Shown: positions 10,091-22,659 of the stretch, in pieces
Layout of the letters: each line of letters starts with the position of its first letter
Position numbering within the stretch: position 1 is the first letter of the stretch
NCBI GenBank assembly: GCA_023053685.1
Contig: JALIGW010000001.1
Coordinates: forward strand, 162,808,547 to 162,872,546
Reading direction: 5' to 3'
DNA length: 64,000 bases
From: Diadophis punctatus similis
Taxonomy: Eukaryota > Chordata > Lepidosauria > Squamata > Dipsadidae
Made by a program: the position numbers and the translations under genes
The notes under the pieces: generated by a model
The model's input: the letters and a program-made list of their open reading frames with translations, nothing else
Told to the model about the DNA's origin: nothing
The model's database searches: none

Positions 10091-12940
10091 CACAGACTTT
10101 GAAGACACTTCTGAAGAGGAAGAAAATGATTATTCAGATACCCCTTTCTTTTAGGGAACCCTGCAGGTTAACCAACCAAGAAACCCTCAACTGGCTCCTT
10201 CAATCCCACCAAGCCTTGATAAGGTTCATAAATCATACTTCCTTTATTCCATAATTTCCCAGTTGGGTAATTGGATTTAGTGATGGTCTTGGAGTCATGA
10301 TAGAACATGGTTGCTTCAAGTGGTAGATTTTTTGGGGAAAGATGGTAAGGCATTCCAAAGAGAACTTCCAAACATCTTACTTTATTTTAGATTTAGCAGT
10401 CCCACTGCTTTCTATATCTGAAACTGGAGATGATGAGATACCCTCTTATCCTTCAGATAGCAAAATGTGTTAGGGTACCTCTGAGGTAAGTTTTAAGCTG
10501 CCCTGAGCTTTTAAGAGGAAGAGCAGAGCATGCTTATAATTTATAACTTGCTTATTGTTCTATATCTATCCAAACTCATATTTATAAAAAGCATTACTTT
10601 GATTATTACTTCCTTGGTTCATGTATTTCCTTGAGATGAATTTCCTCACAGATGCCTTACCTTGGTGGCTATCAAGCATTTTCATTTTAGGGTAATAATT
10701 ATGGCAATGTTTACCTCAGGCTGTTTCCATTAGATTGCCCTGAGCATTTGCATGGAATTCACAGCCGAAATCTATCTCACCCTAGAGCCCTGCTGACAGC
10801 TTAATAATGTGACAAGTTTCAGGCAAGGATAAGAATGTAGTTGGAGTTGGTCTGACCTGGAGTTTTCTAAACAGACCAGAGTAACGATGGAATACTTGAC
10901 AAATAACCTTTCCTTGGCTAGCCTGCTCAAATCCATCAGCTCTAACCAGCTGCCACTCAGAGGCCACATGCCACCATTAAAATGCTAAATGGAGTGGCAT
11001 GGCCATCAAATGCTCTGAGAAGGGACATTGCAAGTTATTATGATTATTATTAATAATGGCCTTCCATTGCATTCCTGAATATTTGTGCAGCACTAAATCA
11101 CCTGGTTGCCCATCAGTGCTCCTGATAAATCAGAAGAGAAATACAAATTTAGGACAGCTGTCAAATCTGACTTTATACTAATGTATTGCAAAGCTTAAGG
11201 GAGGCACTGGTGAAGGGCAGAAATCAGCTAAGGGAAGCAAAAGGAGAAGAGGAAAACAAAACAGAGATATAAAAGTGACACATTGGGAGATGGCCACAGG
11301 CTGGTCCGCCGGTGCGTGGGATTTAGTTACTGCTGCTACAGTATATGACAGCTGGTAGGGGTGAGCTCAAAATGGAAGTGGCAACAGAGAGGTGCAATTT
11401 TCAGTGTGTAGTTAATTGCATATGAGCAAGTAGAGAGCAGTAAAGATCAGATTAATTCTGGTATTCAACCTCACAGGATATTACCTCTCTATTGGCCCAG
11501 CATTGAAAGATTCTTCTCTCTCTCTATTAAAAATATCTGAACTGGGGAAGGAAGAGAGTTTGAATCTGAGCCAGCTGAATAAGTCAGGAGGCTGCTAGCA
11601 AATCCTAAGGTCATGAAGAATGTTAATTTAAGGTCATGCCTGTTGACATCTGCATCTTTAAAGGAATCCACAATCTTTTTAATGATGGTGGTGGTGTATA
11701 TTTACCACTGTAGCATTCCCACCTATTTGTTTTTATTCCTCTCTTTACCATTTCAGAATAGTTTGACAATTGTTCCCACTTCCTAACAACTTCCTAACAG
11801 TGGAATGGATTACAAAAGGAGGTGGTAGGTACTTTGTTTGGATGTATTCATGCAGTGACTGGAAACTGGATAGTTTTCTGTCAGAAATACTTAACAGAAT
11901 ATCTGAAATGAGCAGGGACCTGAAAATCGATGGCTTGAATGGTCTCTTCCAACATCTCCTTCTGTGAACTGACTCACTCCAAATGGTGATGGCAGCAACA
12001 TTGTAAATTTGGAATGAATTGGAAAGAACGTGCATTCTCAACCACCCCATTGTCATTTTGCCTATGCAAAACTGGAACTTTTATTCAGATTTTTTTTGCA
12101 TTATACTATAATACATAAATTGTGTTATTTATTGTTAATTTAGATCCTGGAAAACTGAATGAGGTATTGTAATAGTTTCAGCAGAATGGGATTTTGATAT
12201 TCAATGTCAAGGTTCTGTAGGGGGTGAAGATTCCATTCAGCCTTTGATGCTATGCAAAATATTAGATCCCCATTGGAATGTTTCCAATGAATAAATTTAT
12301 TTCAGCATTTACTTCCTTGTTATATATTATTGACACCTTTACACTCTGAGGGTAAGAGATAGTAACTGCTTTACAGAGCAAACCATGCCTTCTTATTCTG
12401 AGCAGAAATCCACAAGGAGGGTTTTGCTTGACTGTTGTCACAAGGAAACATGAAAATTATCACCCATGTAGAAAACTAAGAATACATCATGTGACAGAAA
12501 ACATGATTTAGGGATGATTCTTTCAAAGGGGAAGCCAAGTTGAACAAAACTTCTTTACCTGCAGCAATAGTTGTTCTACATGATTAAAATGTCACCAAGG
12601 TTGTAGTCTCCTTGGGTATCATATTGCTTTTAAAACATGCATCCCAAGAGCCATAACTCAGAAACATATACACTCTTGCAAAGTGTCTACATGGAGCCTG
12701 ACAGAGTGTTACCTGAAATTAGGATTGTTCAGTATTATGATGGATACCCATACGTTACACCTTGGAAAAGGTTAGAATCACAGTGTGCTTTGGAAATAAT
12801 TTGTAAAAACAATTTAGCATCTACCTGCAATTCTTTAAACAACTGGGATTGTTCTGGGATCAGGATGAGCTTCAGACGGGATTACATTCATGTCTTGGGA
12901 TGCTCCAAAGCGCCCTTTTGGATCTGAATCTGCACCACAC
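10091..12940. other. Mostly unique AT-rich DNA with one possible CR1 relic
   Basis: No gene is recognised. Around 11820-11970 the order of words (CAGTGACTGGAAACTGGATA, then GGTCTCTTCCAACATCTCC) recalls a decayed sense CR1/L2 3' end. A short acidic frame near 10098-10150 (EDTSEEEENDYSDT) has no further support. Confidence 0.35.
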
Positions 12941-13216
12941 TGTCGCATCCGGCGCAACCACATAACCAAGGAGGCACCTGCTGATTGGCTTTACGCCGGC
13001 TCCTGCAAAAGCGGGAGATTGCCGGCCTGGGATTGGTTAAGGCGTTGACAGCTGGGACTATAAAAGAGCTGTCATGCCAAAGGTTGCCACTCTCTCTCTC
13101 AGATGTTAGCAAGAAGCGAGTCACTGGTTAGCTGGGGCCGAAGCCCCCAAATAAAGAGTTGAACTGTTCCTGAGCCTCACCTCACTCATTAGCGCCTCAT
13201 TAGCAAACATATTACA
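12941..13216 (+). mobile_element. Solo LTR of an LTR retroelement
   Basis: A TGTCGC...ATTACA segment of 276 bp carries LTR signals in order: a GC-rich U3, a TATA box (ACTATAAAAG, 13058-13067) and a polyadenylation signal (AATAAA, 13150-13155) followed by a short U5. Flanks CACAC (12936-12940) and CACAG (13217-13221) could be a 5-bp target duplication with one mismatch. No gag/pol is next to it, so it is a solo LTR. Whether it is Ty3/gypsy-type or retroviral cannot be decided here. Confidence 0.75.
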
Positions 13217-15244
13217 CACAGTCTTAGATAGGATAACCACAATAGATTTGTATTGATCTTTTCATTAACTCCATGCATTTATATGGAAAGCATAACCATT
13301 GAAAATACATCTGTAGAAAGTGTATTATTTCATTTGGGCCCCTGCCAGTTTTATTTCTCAAACATCTACTTAAAATTTCTCTGCTGACCAAAAGGAGGTT
13401 ATAATGCTTTCTGTCAACACTAACTCACTGCTAAGAAGTGTGATACAATGGCTAAACCCTTTGGATTCACAGTTCCTTGCCTAGATATAAAAGAGAAAAG
13501 TAATGTTGTCAAGGAAAGTCCTTTCTTTTAAGAATTCCAGATGATCCAGTTTGATTTACTTAGTTTAGTTTTCCATTTTTTTTTCTAATAAGAGGACTCA
13601 ACATACTATAATTTACTGCAAAGGTAAATATTACTGGGGGGGGGGGACAGAAATGATTAAAGAAGACCGACAACTGCTTGCTTAATCTGAGAAAATAAAC
13701 CCTTTTAGTGAAATCATTTAGTATTAATCAGGAAAAGGGAAAGTATTATAAAAATCTCAGTTTTGGAAAATTATGTTTTATCTTTCAGTACATACATACA
13801 AATGTTGACACTTTAAATACAGTCCTTCCTTTTTTGAGGATGGAAACAAATTTTATATTTATATTTTATATTTATTCAAAGCAAAATGAACTCAGCTGTT
13901 TTAAATGTAAAAATACATTGTTTTACCCTTGGATATTTTATTTTTTAAATGCATTACTTATAGTAGTTGAGAACTGTCAGATTATATAAACACATAGCAG
14001 TAATTTTAAAGGCAACTTGATAGTCCTTGAAGCATCAATGATCAGCAAGATCAAGCTATCCAGTAGCAAAATTCCAATGACAGCAACAGATTTATGGCAA
14101 GACTGGATTCTCCTCAGCTTATATTACAGCATGAATTCATATTTTGTTCCTTTATTTATCTAAGTAGTCTCTGAATCAAGCTTGTTGCTGGTGACTGTAT
14201 GGCTGTATCCATGTAGCTTGCTTGGCAATAATATGGAAGTTGTTTGCCATTGCTTTATCTTGAAAGGTTTTTTTTTAAAACAACCAGTCTAGCCAACAGT
14301 TCAACCTGATCCTTCCTGGTCTCTGAGTCCATTTATATGCAAACGTCAGAGTTACACCATCCTCTTCTTTATGCTATCATTATTATGACTCTAAGACACA
14401 GAAATCACCTAATATTATATACATCAGCAGGACACATTTTAAAGGCTCATAACATTTGGCTATTTCATTTGATATGCAAATAAGATTGGTCAATTCCTAA
14501 CTTTCTGGCTGTTAGCAGAGCTTCTCAAACCACTACCCAAAGCTGTAAGATCTCATTTTATTTTCTGTTGATCAGTAACCATTTTTTCTTATCAGACATA
14601 ATACAAAGAGTAATTTAGACATGACAATGTATATATTATTATAGCACAAGCACATCACCCATTCCAGATCAGAAGCCTATATTTCACTTAAAAGGAAACA
14701 TTATACACAAATGTGGGATATTCCACTTTTAGCTCTTGATTTCTTTCTTAAGTTTAGAATACATTTTTTCAGGTCATAATTTTGCTTATTCCTTCTAAAA
14801 ATAACTCCTAGCAAAACTATTAGGCACAATTTTACAACAATATAAATATTTCAAGTTCCCACATTTTCCCCAATTATATTTACTTTTAAGCATTATAAAT
14901 ACACAAGCTGCTGTTTCAGTGGAAAATGATAGCCAACAGAGACAAGTCTACATCGGCTACAAAAATATTTTCCATTATTAGCCACAGCAGCTAATTTCCC
15001 TATACTAAATTCCACCCATCTCCCAGTTTTCTTTAACTTCCAAGTTTAATGCATGCTCCTGTTATGCTTTTTGTGTTGTTATAAAATAGGGCTATGCTAT
15101 TGTTTTAAATTGAAAAATATGATTGGTGCCAAGTACTGTGTATCACTTTAGAACCAAACCAACTTAGATTGTGTTGTAAGCATAGGTTATCTCTGGTTGA
15201 CTAGCAGCCAATTTGCAGCACTTTGTAAATAATATTTTATAAGG
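13217..15244. other. AT-rich DNA; one possible antisense SINE relic
   Basis: No gene is recognised. Within 14160-14275 the words CATGTAGCTTGCTTGGCAAT and GTTTGCCATTGCTTTATC fit the antisense 3' half of the SINE family at 24828. There is a poly-G run at 13637-13645. Confidence 0.4.
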
Positions 15245-15252
15245 GTCTACAA

Positions 15253-16034
15253 CAGTGGTCACCAACTGGTGGTCCGTGGACCATTGGTGGTCTGCGAGGA
15301 AATTTTGGTGGTCTGCAGAAAAATTATTTGCATTTTTTATATTGCACTAAATCAGGGGTCCTACGGCACCTGGACCGGATACGTGCAATGAACGCTTGTG
15401 TTGCTGCAGAGAGTCTCCCCCTTCGGGGTCTATTTTTGTGGGTTGGAGTCAGGCAGAAATTCTGACTTGGGGTCTGCTTTAGCCTCCTGGTGCGGGGCTT
15501 TGGGCGAAGGCTGGAGGGAAGTGCCGCTGGTGGTGAAGAGCCGGATGGCCTTGTTCCAGTGGGACAGCATCATGGCCTGGAACTGGCTGACCATCTCAGC
15601 CTGCTGAGCCTCCAGGCACTGGTACCTGGCCTTGCACTCCCACAGGTCTTCCCTCTGCTTGGAAAACCTATGCTCGTAGTCCTCAGTGAGGTGCTTCTGC
15701 TGAGCCTCCGTCTCGGCCAGATCCAATTTGAACTGAGCCAGCTGTTTTGCCAACTCTTTCTCATGGTGGCTGCTTAGCTCCAACAACTGCTTCCTGTTGG
15801 AGCCCTAAGGAGCCCAGGCAGGCAGGTGAGGAGTGGCTGGGAGGAGAGGGGTGAGTAGAGGCCAGCAAGGCGCCCCTCGACATAAGTGACATCGAGTTGG
15901 CCATGCTCACCCAGTCACAGGGCCACCTACCCACACCCACCCAGCCAGTCATTAGGCAGATCATATTAGTCATCCGTGGGATTTAAAATTATGAATTTAG
16001 TGGTCCCTGAGGTCCGAAAGGTTGGGGACCCCTG
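15253..16034. mobile_element. hAT element carrying a captured host-gene fragment
   Basis: The left terminus is CAGTGGTCACCAAC and the right terminus, inverted, is CAGGGGTCCCCAAC. Perfect 8-bp target duplications GTCTACAA flank it (15245-15252, 16035-16042). It is 782 bp long and encodes no transposase. Its interior (about 15420-15960) is GC-rich, unlike the surroundings, and contains a minus-strand coding exon plus intron-like sequence described separately. Confidence 0.93.
15432..15804 (-). pseudogene. Captured exon encoding a coiled coil (possibly centrobin-like)
   Basis: On the minus strand a pyrimidine-rich stretch ends in a splice-acceptor-like GGGCTCCTTAG at 15805. An open frame of 124 codons follows, starting GSNRKQLLELSSHHEKELAK and running to a TAG stop near 15430. 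The first about 80 residues are Glu/Gln/Lys/Leu-rich with a coiled-coil pattern (FKLDLAETEAQQKHLTEDYE). Then come LEAQQAEMVSQFQAMMLSHW and a Ser/Pro-rich tail. The in-frame TAG just upstream is the last part of the acceptor, so both intron end and exon were captured as genomic DNA. The QFQAM..HW stretch resembles my memory of centrobin (CNTROB), but this is unverified. It has no start codon of its own and is most likely non-functional. Confidence 0.6.
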
Positions 16035-16044
16035 GTCTACAATA

Positions 16045-16215
16045 AACAGGTACCACTTCAGTGGAAAGGTAACACTGTTCCGTGATGTCATGCTGGCCAC
16101 ATGATCACGGAAATGTCTTTGGACAACGCAGACTCAATGGCCTTGAAACGGAGATGAGCACTGCCCCTAAAGTCAGCAATGACTAGTGGAGTAAAATCAG
16201 CAGGGACTCATTTAC
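16045..16215 (+). mobile_element. Sauria SINE, 5'-truncated and diverged
   Basis: It contains GGAAAGGTAACACTGTTCCG, CATGCTGGCCACATGATCAC and GAAACGGAGATGAGCACTGC, the 3' half of the Sauria SINE. It lies directly beside the hAT element. Confidence 0.8.
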
Positions 16216-16941
16216 TTTTAAAAGTCTACGGTAGCAAATGCTTCATATACATTGGCAGCAAGGACATCTGGAAATTTTTCTAGGACAACCTGTTCGGTGT
16301 TCCTCAGCAATTTTCATTAGAGCTGGGCTCACAGGCTCCAAATTAACAACAAATACTCCTATGCTTAGGTGGCTATTAAGAGAGAAAATTAGAGTAGTAA
16401 ATTGTATTTTTAAAATAGAAAATTTATATTAATTTTGAGTGTGTTCACAATTATTATTTTCCATTAGTATAAAAGAATGTCAGATACATTACACTGATAG
16501 GACTTCTTTTCAAGCTAGAATATCTGTTAAACAATATTTAACATTTCTTGATCAATTCCTTCATATAGCTTAGTTTTGTTCTAGCACACACACAAAAAGT
16601 ATACGAGTGAAATGAGGAGTATTTATTGTCCCAAGAGTATATTTAATAACTTTTACCATTGTTCAATGTTTGCCAAACACTTGAAAGCCAACCATCCTCA
16701 TATTTTGAAAGTAGAATAATATCAATAATATCAATTTAAGACAGGAAATGAATAAATCCATGGTAATTGTGTAATTGTGTAATCTCTAAGAAGATATCTC
16801 AGATATTCTAGGATTATTCAGATTTCATACCCTGAGGAAAATCATGTTGTAAGTTATTCTCCCCTCTTTTTTCACAAAATGGACAGAAATGTCCACTTCC
16901 TGAACAAAATCTGTTCTATATAGCTTCACATTAGCATTCAC
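16216..16941. other. No recognised feature
   Basis: AT-rich DNA; a short GTAATTGTGTAATTGTGTAA duplication near 16762-16782. Confidence 0.4.
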
Positions 16942-17188
16942 AGGAGCCAAGGTGGCGTAGTGGTTAAAAGCAGCACTGCAACCTACTTCAGTGACTGCTA
17001 GTTCAGCAGTTCAGCTGTTCAAATCTCACCAGGCTCAAGGTTGACTCAGCCTTCCATCCTTCTGAGGTGGGTAAAATGAGGACCCAGATTGTTGGGGGCA
17101 ATATGCTGAACTCTGTAAACCGCTTAGAGAGGGCTGTAAAGCACTATGAAGCGGTATATAAGTCTAAGTGCTATTGCTATTGCTATTA
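16942..17188 (+). mobile_element. tRNA-derived SINE with (GCTATT)n tail
   Basis: Head GGAGCCAAGGTGGCGTAGTG is followed by a B-box-like TTCAAATCTC, then the conserved body GACTCAGCCTTCCATCCTTC, GGGTAAAATGAGGACCCAGA and TGTAAACCGCTTAGAGAGGG. The end is GCGGTATATAAGTCTAAGTG and GCTATT repeats. It is nearly full length. Confidence 0.92.
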
Positions 17189-18568
17189 CATTAATAAGGG
17201 AGTTTTTTCCCACCAAATATTTGCCAATCATACAACATTGGTTTTGTCTTCTATCTATCATATTCTATCTATCATATCATTTTTTGTTTTATAGCCATTA
17301 ATACTTTTTCATGCTGTTTGTGGAGATATGTGAAGTAGACCCCAATCCCCAATCCACGGACTGGCACCAGTCCACAGCATTCCAGAAATGGTTTATAAAA
17401 ACATAATCTTGCTGATGCAAATATTATTAAAGAAGAATATTTAAAAATTGAGGCTGTATGAGATATTTACTTCCTACATTTTTAGAGGACTACATTCTCA
17501 CAGAAGAATTTATTGAATGAGAGTAAATTATTGATGCAAAATAATTTAATGTCAACCCAATGAATGATATTACAACTATTGAGAATCTCAAATTGTGGAA
17601 AAGAACCAGTTTACGGCTCAGGTAGAGCCTTCATAGTCCTTTTTTCCAGATGTGTCTGAAGTGGATTGTAGTCCACAAAAAACATATGCTATAACACATC
17701 TGTTAATCTTTAAGACACCAACATGTCTTTTTATTGTTGTTACGGTGATGGGCTACAGCTACTCTACAGCGACCCTTGCAAAAGGTGTTTACCATAGAAC
17801 TTGTTTCAAATTCCTTAAAATGTTATGGCCCTGCTTTTTAGATATCCTACACTGTCAACAGCTCAAGTACTCCATCAGAAAAAGGTGTCCACTAGCAGTT
17901 TTTAAACTAATACAAAAACAGGGATCAATGTGGATCCCAGTTAGGAATGAAATACTGTGTGAAGTTCTGGTGTCTTTGAAACAAATATCTAAGAAATGTT
18001 TGGCTACAATTGACATTTTTACAGACATTTGGTCTGCATTTTCTGAAACATCAGTGATTAAATCCATATTGTTGGCTACTTTCCCCTCTGATCTGCATCT
18101 TTCTTTACATCTTGTGAGAAATTTATGAACAAAGTTATTGTTAATCCATACTGTCTGTCTCACCATTTAGATTCTTTTCAACAATCTTACTTTGCCAATA
18201 TAGATAAACAATCTTCAGCAGGATTAACACATACTACTTCACATTTACAATGGAAAGGAAAAGAAAGGAAAAGAAAGAAAACAAGAAGCTGAAGTTCTGT
18301 TTGATGTCAATCAGAAGCTGAAAATATACACATGCTAGAAATGTGTAGATTTCCTCAATTACTATCTAAGCCTTCAGGATATAATGAATTAGGTGGCTAT
18401 TTTCAAGAAAGCTGGTTCCTCATAAAAATTAGCATAAATTCATATTTAATAGCTTTGCTTTAATAAAGGAGAAAAGTATGAAAATAGTATACAGGGTATT
18501 AGCATGTTACCTTATTTTTTTATCAAATCTCATTTCAAAGCACTAAAAAACTATAGTATTCAGTATTT
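17189..18568. other. AT-rich DNA with one old interspersed-repeat tail
   Basis: At 17640-17740 the words GTCTGAAGTGGATTGTAGTC, CTATAACACATCTGTTAATC and CTTTAAGACACCAACATGTC match the general pattern of an old amniote retroposon tail (GTCTGAAGAAGTG...TTAGTCTTTAAGGTGCC), as I recall it. A 158-codon frame runs through this repeat, so I do not call it a gene. A GAAAAGAAAG purine tract is at 18250-18284. Confidence 0.45.
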
Positions 18569-19168
18569 GAATTTATTTATTTATTATTTATTTAATTACA
18601 TTTATATGCCACCCAACTCCTAAAGGACTCTGGGCGGCTTAACAACATTTGCAAATATTAAAAACATAGATGAACATTAAAACAAATAAAACAATTTAAA
18701 AACTCATACATATCCTTTCATGGCCGGATCTCACCGATTACAGCCGCGAGATCAACGGCCTCAATCCTGTCAGAAGAGCCAGGTCTTAACTGCTTTTTGG
18801 AAGGCCAATAGGGTGGGGGCAGTCCGGATCTCCGGAGGTAGCTGGTTCCAGAGAGCTGGGGCAGCCACAGAGAAGGCCCTCCCCCGCGGGCCTGCCAGCC
18901 GGCACTGTTTAGCTGACGGGACCTGGAGACCAACTCTGTGGGATCTCACCGGATGCTGGGAGCTGTGTGGCAGAAGGCGGTCTCGAAGATAACCTGGTCC
19001 TAAGCCATGTAGGGCTTTAAAGGTAATGACCAACACCTTGAATTGTGTCCGGAGACCAATAGGAAGCCAGTGCAGCTCGCGGAGGATTGGTGTAGTGTGG
19101 GTGTACCTAGGTGCACCCACGATAGCTCGTGCAGCTACATTCTGGACTAATTGTAGTCTCCGAACATA
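18569..19168 (-). mobile_element. L2/CR1-clade LINE, C-terminus of reverse transcriptase plus 3' UTR
   Basis: The minus strand encodes VRRLQLVQNVAARAIVGAPR, THTTPILRELHWLPI, FKVLVITFKALHGLGPGYLR and RAFSVAAPALWNQLPPEIRT. This is the well-known C-terminal block of L2/CR1-like LINE ORF2. The 3' UTR ends in GCCGCCCAGAGTCCTTTAGG, GGGTGGCATATAAATG and an AATAAATAA tail. The frame is nearly intact over about 120 codons, so the insertion is fairly young. It is 5'-truncated and lacks the catalytic domain. Confidence 0.93.
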
Positions 19169-20288
19169 GAAACTATGGTTTCCTTAAATGTAGTAATGGC
19201 ATTGCGGTATCTGTTTACTAAATACAGTATATACGCAGCCAGTTCTGTCTTAGTGCAGTTCTGCCAAAGGAATAATATTCACACTTTTTAGTATGTGCAT
19301 GCTTCCTCAGCAACTCTATATCTAGCAGTTCCATGTTCTTCATGCTAAACTTGTGATACACAGTTGTTCTCCTCATTCCAATAAATTTGATTCAGGGAAG
19401 TTTAGATCTAAGATGAGATGAGATAGTGAAGCAGTCAGTTTTTAGGAATATTAACATTTCTTGCTCAGTGGATAAATCTGGGAAAATAGCTAAATAAAGA
19501 GAACCAGGTGGACAATAACTTAAGTATCAAGGAAGAAAGCTTTGACATTGGAGGAAGAGGAAAATAATAGCTAGGAAGTGAGAGAATTTGAGGATTTGGT
19601 AGAAACCTTTTGGGCCACTTCACTACATGATATATTTAGATGTCTGATAGAGTACAAGGAAGTTGTATGTAAAGTAAAAAATAAAAGGATTATCAGATGT
19701 TTTACAGACTTCAGAACTCCTTGTATCAGCGGCCAATTGTATGATAAATGGCAAGGCAAAGCTATTAAATTCAGCACAGGGAGGGCTTCTTCCAAGAAGT
19801 GATGAAGAACATTTCTAAATTATAACTAAGATAATAAGCATTCCTTCCAAGGCTAGAAGAGCTTCTTCCCTTCCCAGAAATCCTTAGAATGAATTGAGGA
19901 ACTTCTGACCCTTAGAACATAGCATGACACCTGCAATCCTTACCCATGTTAGTGAATGTGAAGTTGGGAGTCCAATAACATCTGGGAAAGAAAAGGTGCA
20001 TAAGTTCCCCAGCTTTTAATTCAGCCAAGGACTCTGTGAGTGAAAGTAACTCTCCTTTCTGCCTGAGAGGCATGTTTTAGGATTGCCCTCCAAAGAACTA
20101 AAGAGTCTTCAAGGAGAACTTCAGAGATAGGAGGAAATACAGACTGGCCTATCTGCCTATGGCTCCCTATTGGAAGGAAGTCTGTGTGTCTTGTATGACT
20201 GTTCCTGAGACTGACAGCAAGAATGAGTAAAACAAGTTTATTACTATAACACAGAGTTATTTATTACATGATAGGAATAGGCAAAGCC
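19169..20288. other. No recognised feature
   Basis: No gene or named repeat seen. Confidence 0.4.
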
Positions 20289-20301
20289 TAGCACAGAGCT
20301 A

Positions 20302-20645
20302 GGGGACGTGATGGCTCAGTGGCTAAGACGCTGAGCTTGTTGATCAGAAAGATCGGCAGTTCGGCGGTTCTAATCCCTAGCACCGCATAACGGAGTGAAC
20401 TCCCGTTACTTACCAACCTAGCAGTTCAAAAGCATGTAAAAATGCAAGTAGAAAAATAGGGACCACCTTGGTGGGAAGGTAACAGTGTTCCGTGCGCCTT
20501 CGGCGTTTAGTCATGCCGGCCACATGACCACGGAGACATCTTTGGACAAAGCTGGCTCTTCGGCTTTGAAACAGAGATGAGCACTGTCCCCTACAGTCGG
20601 GAACGACTAGCACATATGTGCGAGGGGAACCTTTACCTTTATCTT
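20302..20645 (+). mobile_element. Full-length Sauria SINE with 13-bp TSD
   Basis: The tRNA-like head is GGCTCAGTGGCTAAGACGCT with B box GGTTCTAATCC. The body is GTAAAAATGCAAGTAGAAAA, GGGACCACCTTGGTGGGAAG, GGCCACATGACCACGGAGAC, and the end is GTGCGAGGGGAACCTTTACC plus an ACCTTT-like tail. Direct repeats TAGCACAGAGCTA flank it (20289-20301, 20646-20658). Confidence 0.97.
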
Positions 20646-20658
20646 TAGCACAGAGCTA

Positions 20659-22655
20659 ACTGCATGCTACCAGAGTTCGAGGAAGAAGGAAGTTATCTGG
20701 GATCAGCAATATTTTAAATCAACAGGCAGAATAATAGACAAAGAGGGGTCCAGAGAAATTCTCTACACTCAAAGGTTGTGAAGTACTGAGGAATCAATGG
20801 CACTGACATTACATTTTAATCCTCTCTTCTCTGCTTGTTTCTTCAGCTTTTAGTATTGAAGAATCAGTTTTAATTCCATTCAAAGGGAAGCTGATTCACA
20901 CATTAATATAATCGATTCCTTATCATTTGATCATATATGGAGAAATCTATGGACTTTTTGGACTGAATTTTCTTGATAACAAGGGAAATGAGAATTATAA
21001 CTATGCCTATTAATTTGTGTTGTCTCGTTCATACATGCAAGTCTTCATTTGATATTACAAATATTGAGCCATTAGCCCTAATTTTATTCACAATAGCCTA
21101 ACTGATCAGCAGCTTCAGAAGTGGAGGCTAGCATTAAAAAAAGAGAGATACATCAATATCACTCTTCTTTACATAAAAACAGACCATGCTTATTATATAT
21201 AGGATCATCTGTTTTTGAATGCCAATTCGGAAAATATTTCATACATTTTAAAGTATGAAATAATTCCAGCCTGGTTTCTCTTCTATTTTATGTGAATAGA
21301 TTTTTGTGATCTCACTAGACTTTTCTGGCTATTACTTGCATTTTTTGAGCCAGCTGTTTTCTCAGCAATGTTTTAAAATCAGGAACCATTGCTTTCTAGT
21401 CTAGCCTGTCTTTAATTTGTCCATTCAGAAGGAAAACTGGAGAGTTCATGGACTTTCAAGAGACATTACAAAGTTCAATGAAAACAAAATGCTGGATATA
21501 AACAAAGGATACAGCACAGGTTTATTTTCTGCAGCCAAGATTTTGGATGGAAGGGCTCATTTTAGATTACTGTGGATTCTAGTGGAAGTTCATTGCAATC
21601 AATGGTAGCTATGTGAGAATTGCATCAGAGCGCATGAAGAGGCTGATGGAATCTGTATTGTCTTAGCTTGCTTACATTCTGAACATAGCTGCAGGGATAT
21701 TTCTGCAGCTACTTTTAAAAGAAAAACATTTTTGAATTCTTACATGTTTCAAGGAAAGACTTTTACTGTGGCAGCTCCCTGACTTAATAGAATTTATGGA
21801 TGTCACCATCAGGTCCTTATTATACCTTTCCCACTCACACTGCTTTCTGTATTCTCTACCTTCTTTTTGCTTTCCGCAGAAATATAACTTAAGCAAGACA
21901 AGATGAACTAGCTATATATTATGTTTCGTTGCTAGTCCACAAAGCCCTCCATATGGAAACACCCTCAGGAGACATCACTTTTTGAGAGTTGAGGGTTGTG
22001 CAGCCCCAGAATGCTCCTTGAGACTTAAGATCAGATTCCTAGTCTTCTACACCACTTCACTTACGTATATGAACCTGGTCTCAAATAAAGATTTTTACAA
22101 ACAAAAATCTTCCTTTGTTTTTATGGCTTAAAGAAAATAATAGAAAATTTGAATGTCTCCTTTATTGAAGTTAAAAGAGTGCAACTGGATGTTGTCCAAC
22201 TTTAGTTGGCAGTCCTGCTATATCATATTCAATTTTTTTCCTTGCAAGTGCCAAAAGAATATGAACTCAACCTCTACATTTCATTACAAGAAAATACAGT
22301 GGTGAGCAATTGACAGAACAAAGCAGTCATTGTCTTAAAGCACAACTCTTTCTGCAAAGACTGCATGTATCACAAAATAATAAAGTTCAGAACATTAGTG
22401 AGATTTTAAGGTTATCTAGATCCCTGTTCCTATATCACTCCTTCTAACAACCCCCCCAAGTCATAAAGACACATAGTTTTTTTTTGAATCACTATTTCAA
22501 TGCTTCCATCTTTTGCATGGAAGAAAATGAGATGCATGAACCTCTCTATTTTTAATATTCACTCAGGTTTGTTCAGTGGCATTGTCTTACTTTTATCCAA
22601 ACCTAGGTGGAAAAATTCTACTTCCAAATAGAACTTCCAGTCTTTCTTTTAAACC
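20659..22655. other. No recognised feature
   Basis: AT-rich DNA; no gene, and no repeat family I can name. Confidence 0.4.
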
Positions 22656-22659
22656 TGTA

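Noticed and set aside
10098..10150. Short acidic peptide-like stretch resembling a transposase N-terminus
   Set aside because: Too short, no conserved catalytic residues nearby and no terminal repeats.
17652..18128. 158-codon plus-strand open frame
   Set aside because: Its first part overlaps an old interspersed-repeat tail, the rest has no recognisable domain, and there is no splice or promoter context.
18770..19120. 116-codon minus-strand frame as a host gene
   Set aside because: The HWLPI, FKALHG and LWNQLPPEIR motifs are those of L2/CR1 LINE ORF2 C-termini, so it is a transposon fragment.
20302..20390. Possible tRNA gene (A and B box-like sequences)
   Set aside because: It is the tRNA-derived head of a Sauria SINE; the body and 13-bp duplication show a retroposon. 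The same applies to the heads at 7382, 16942, 24828 and 53954.
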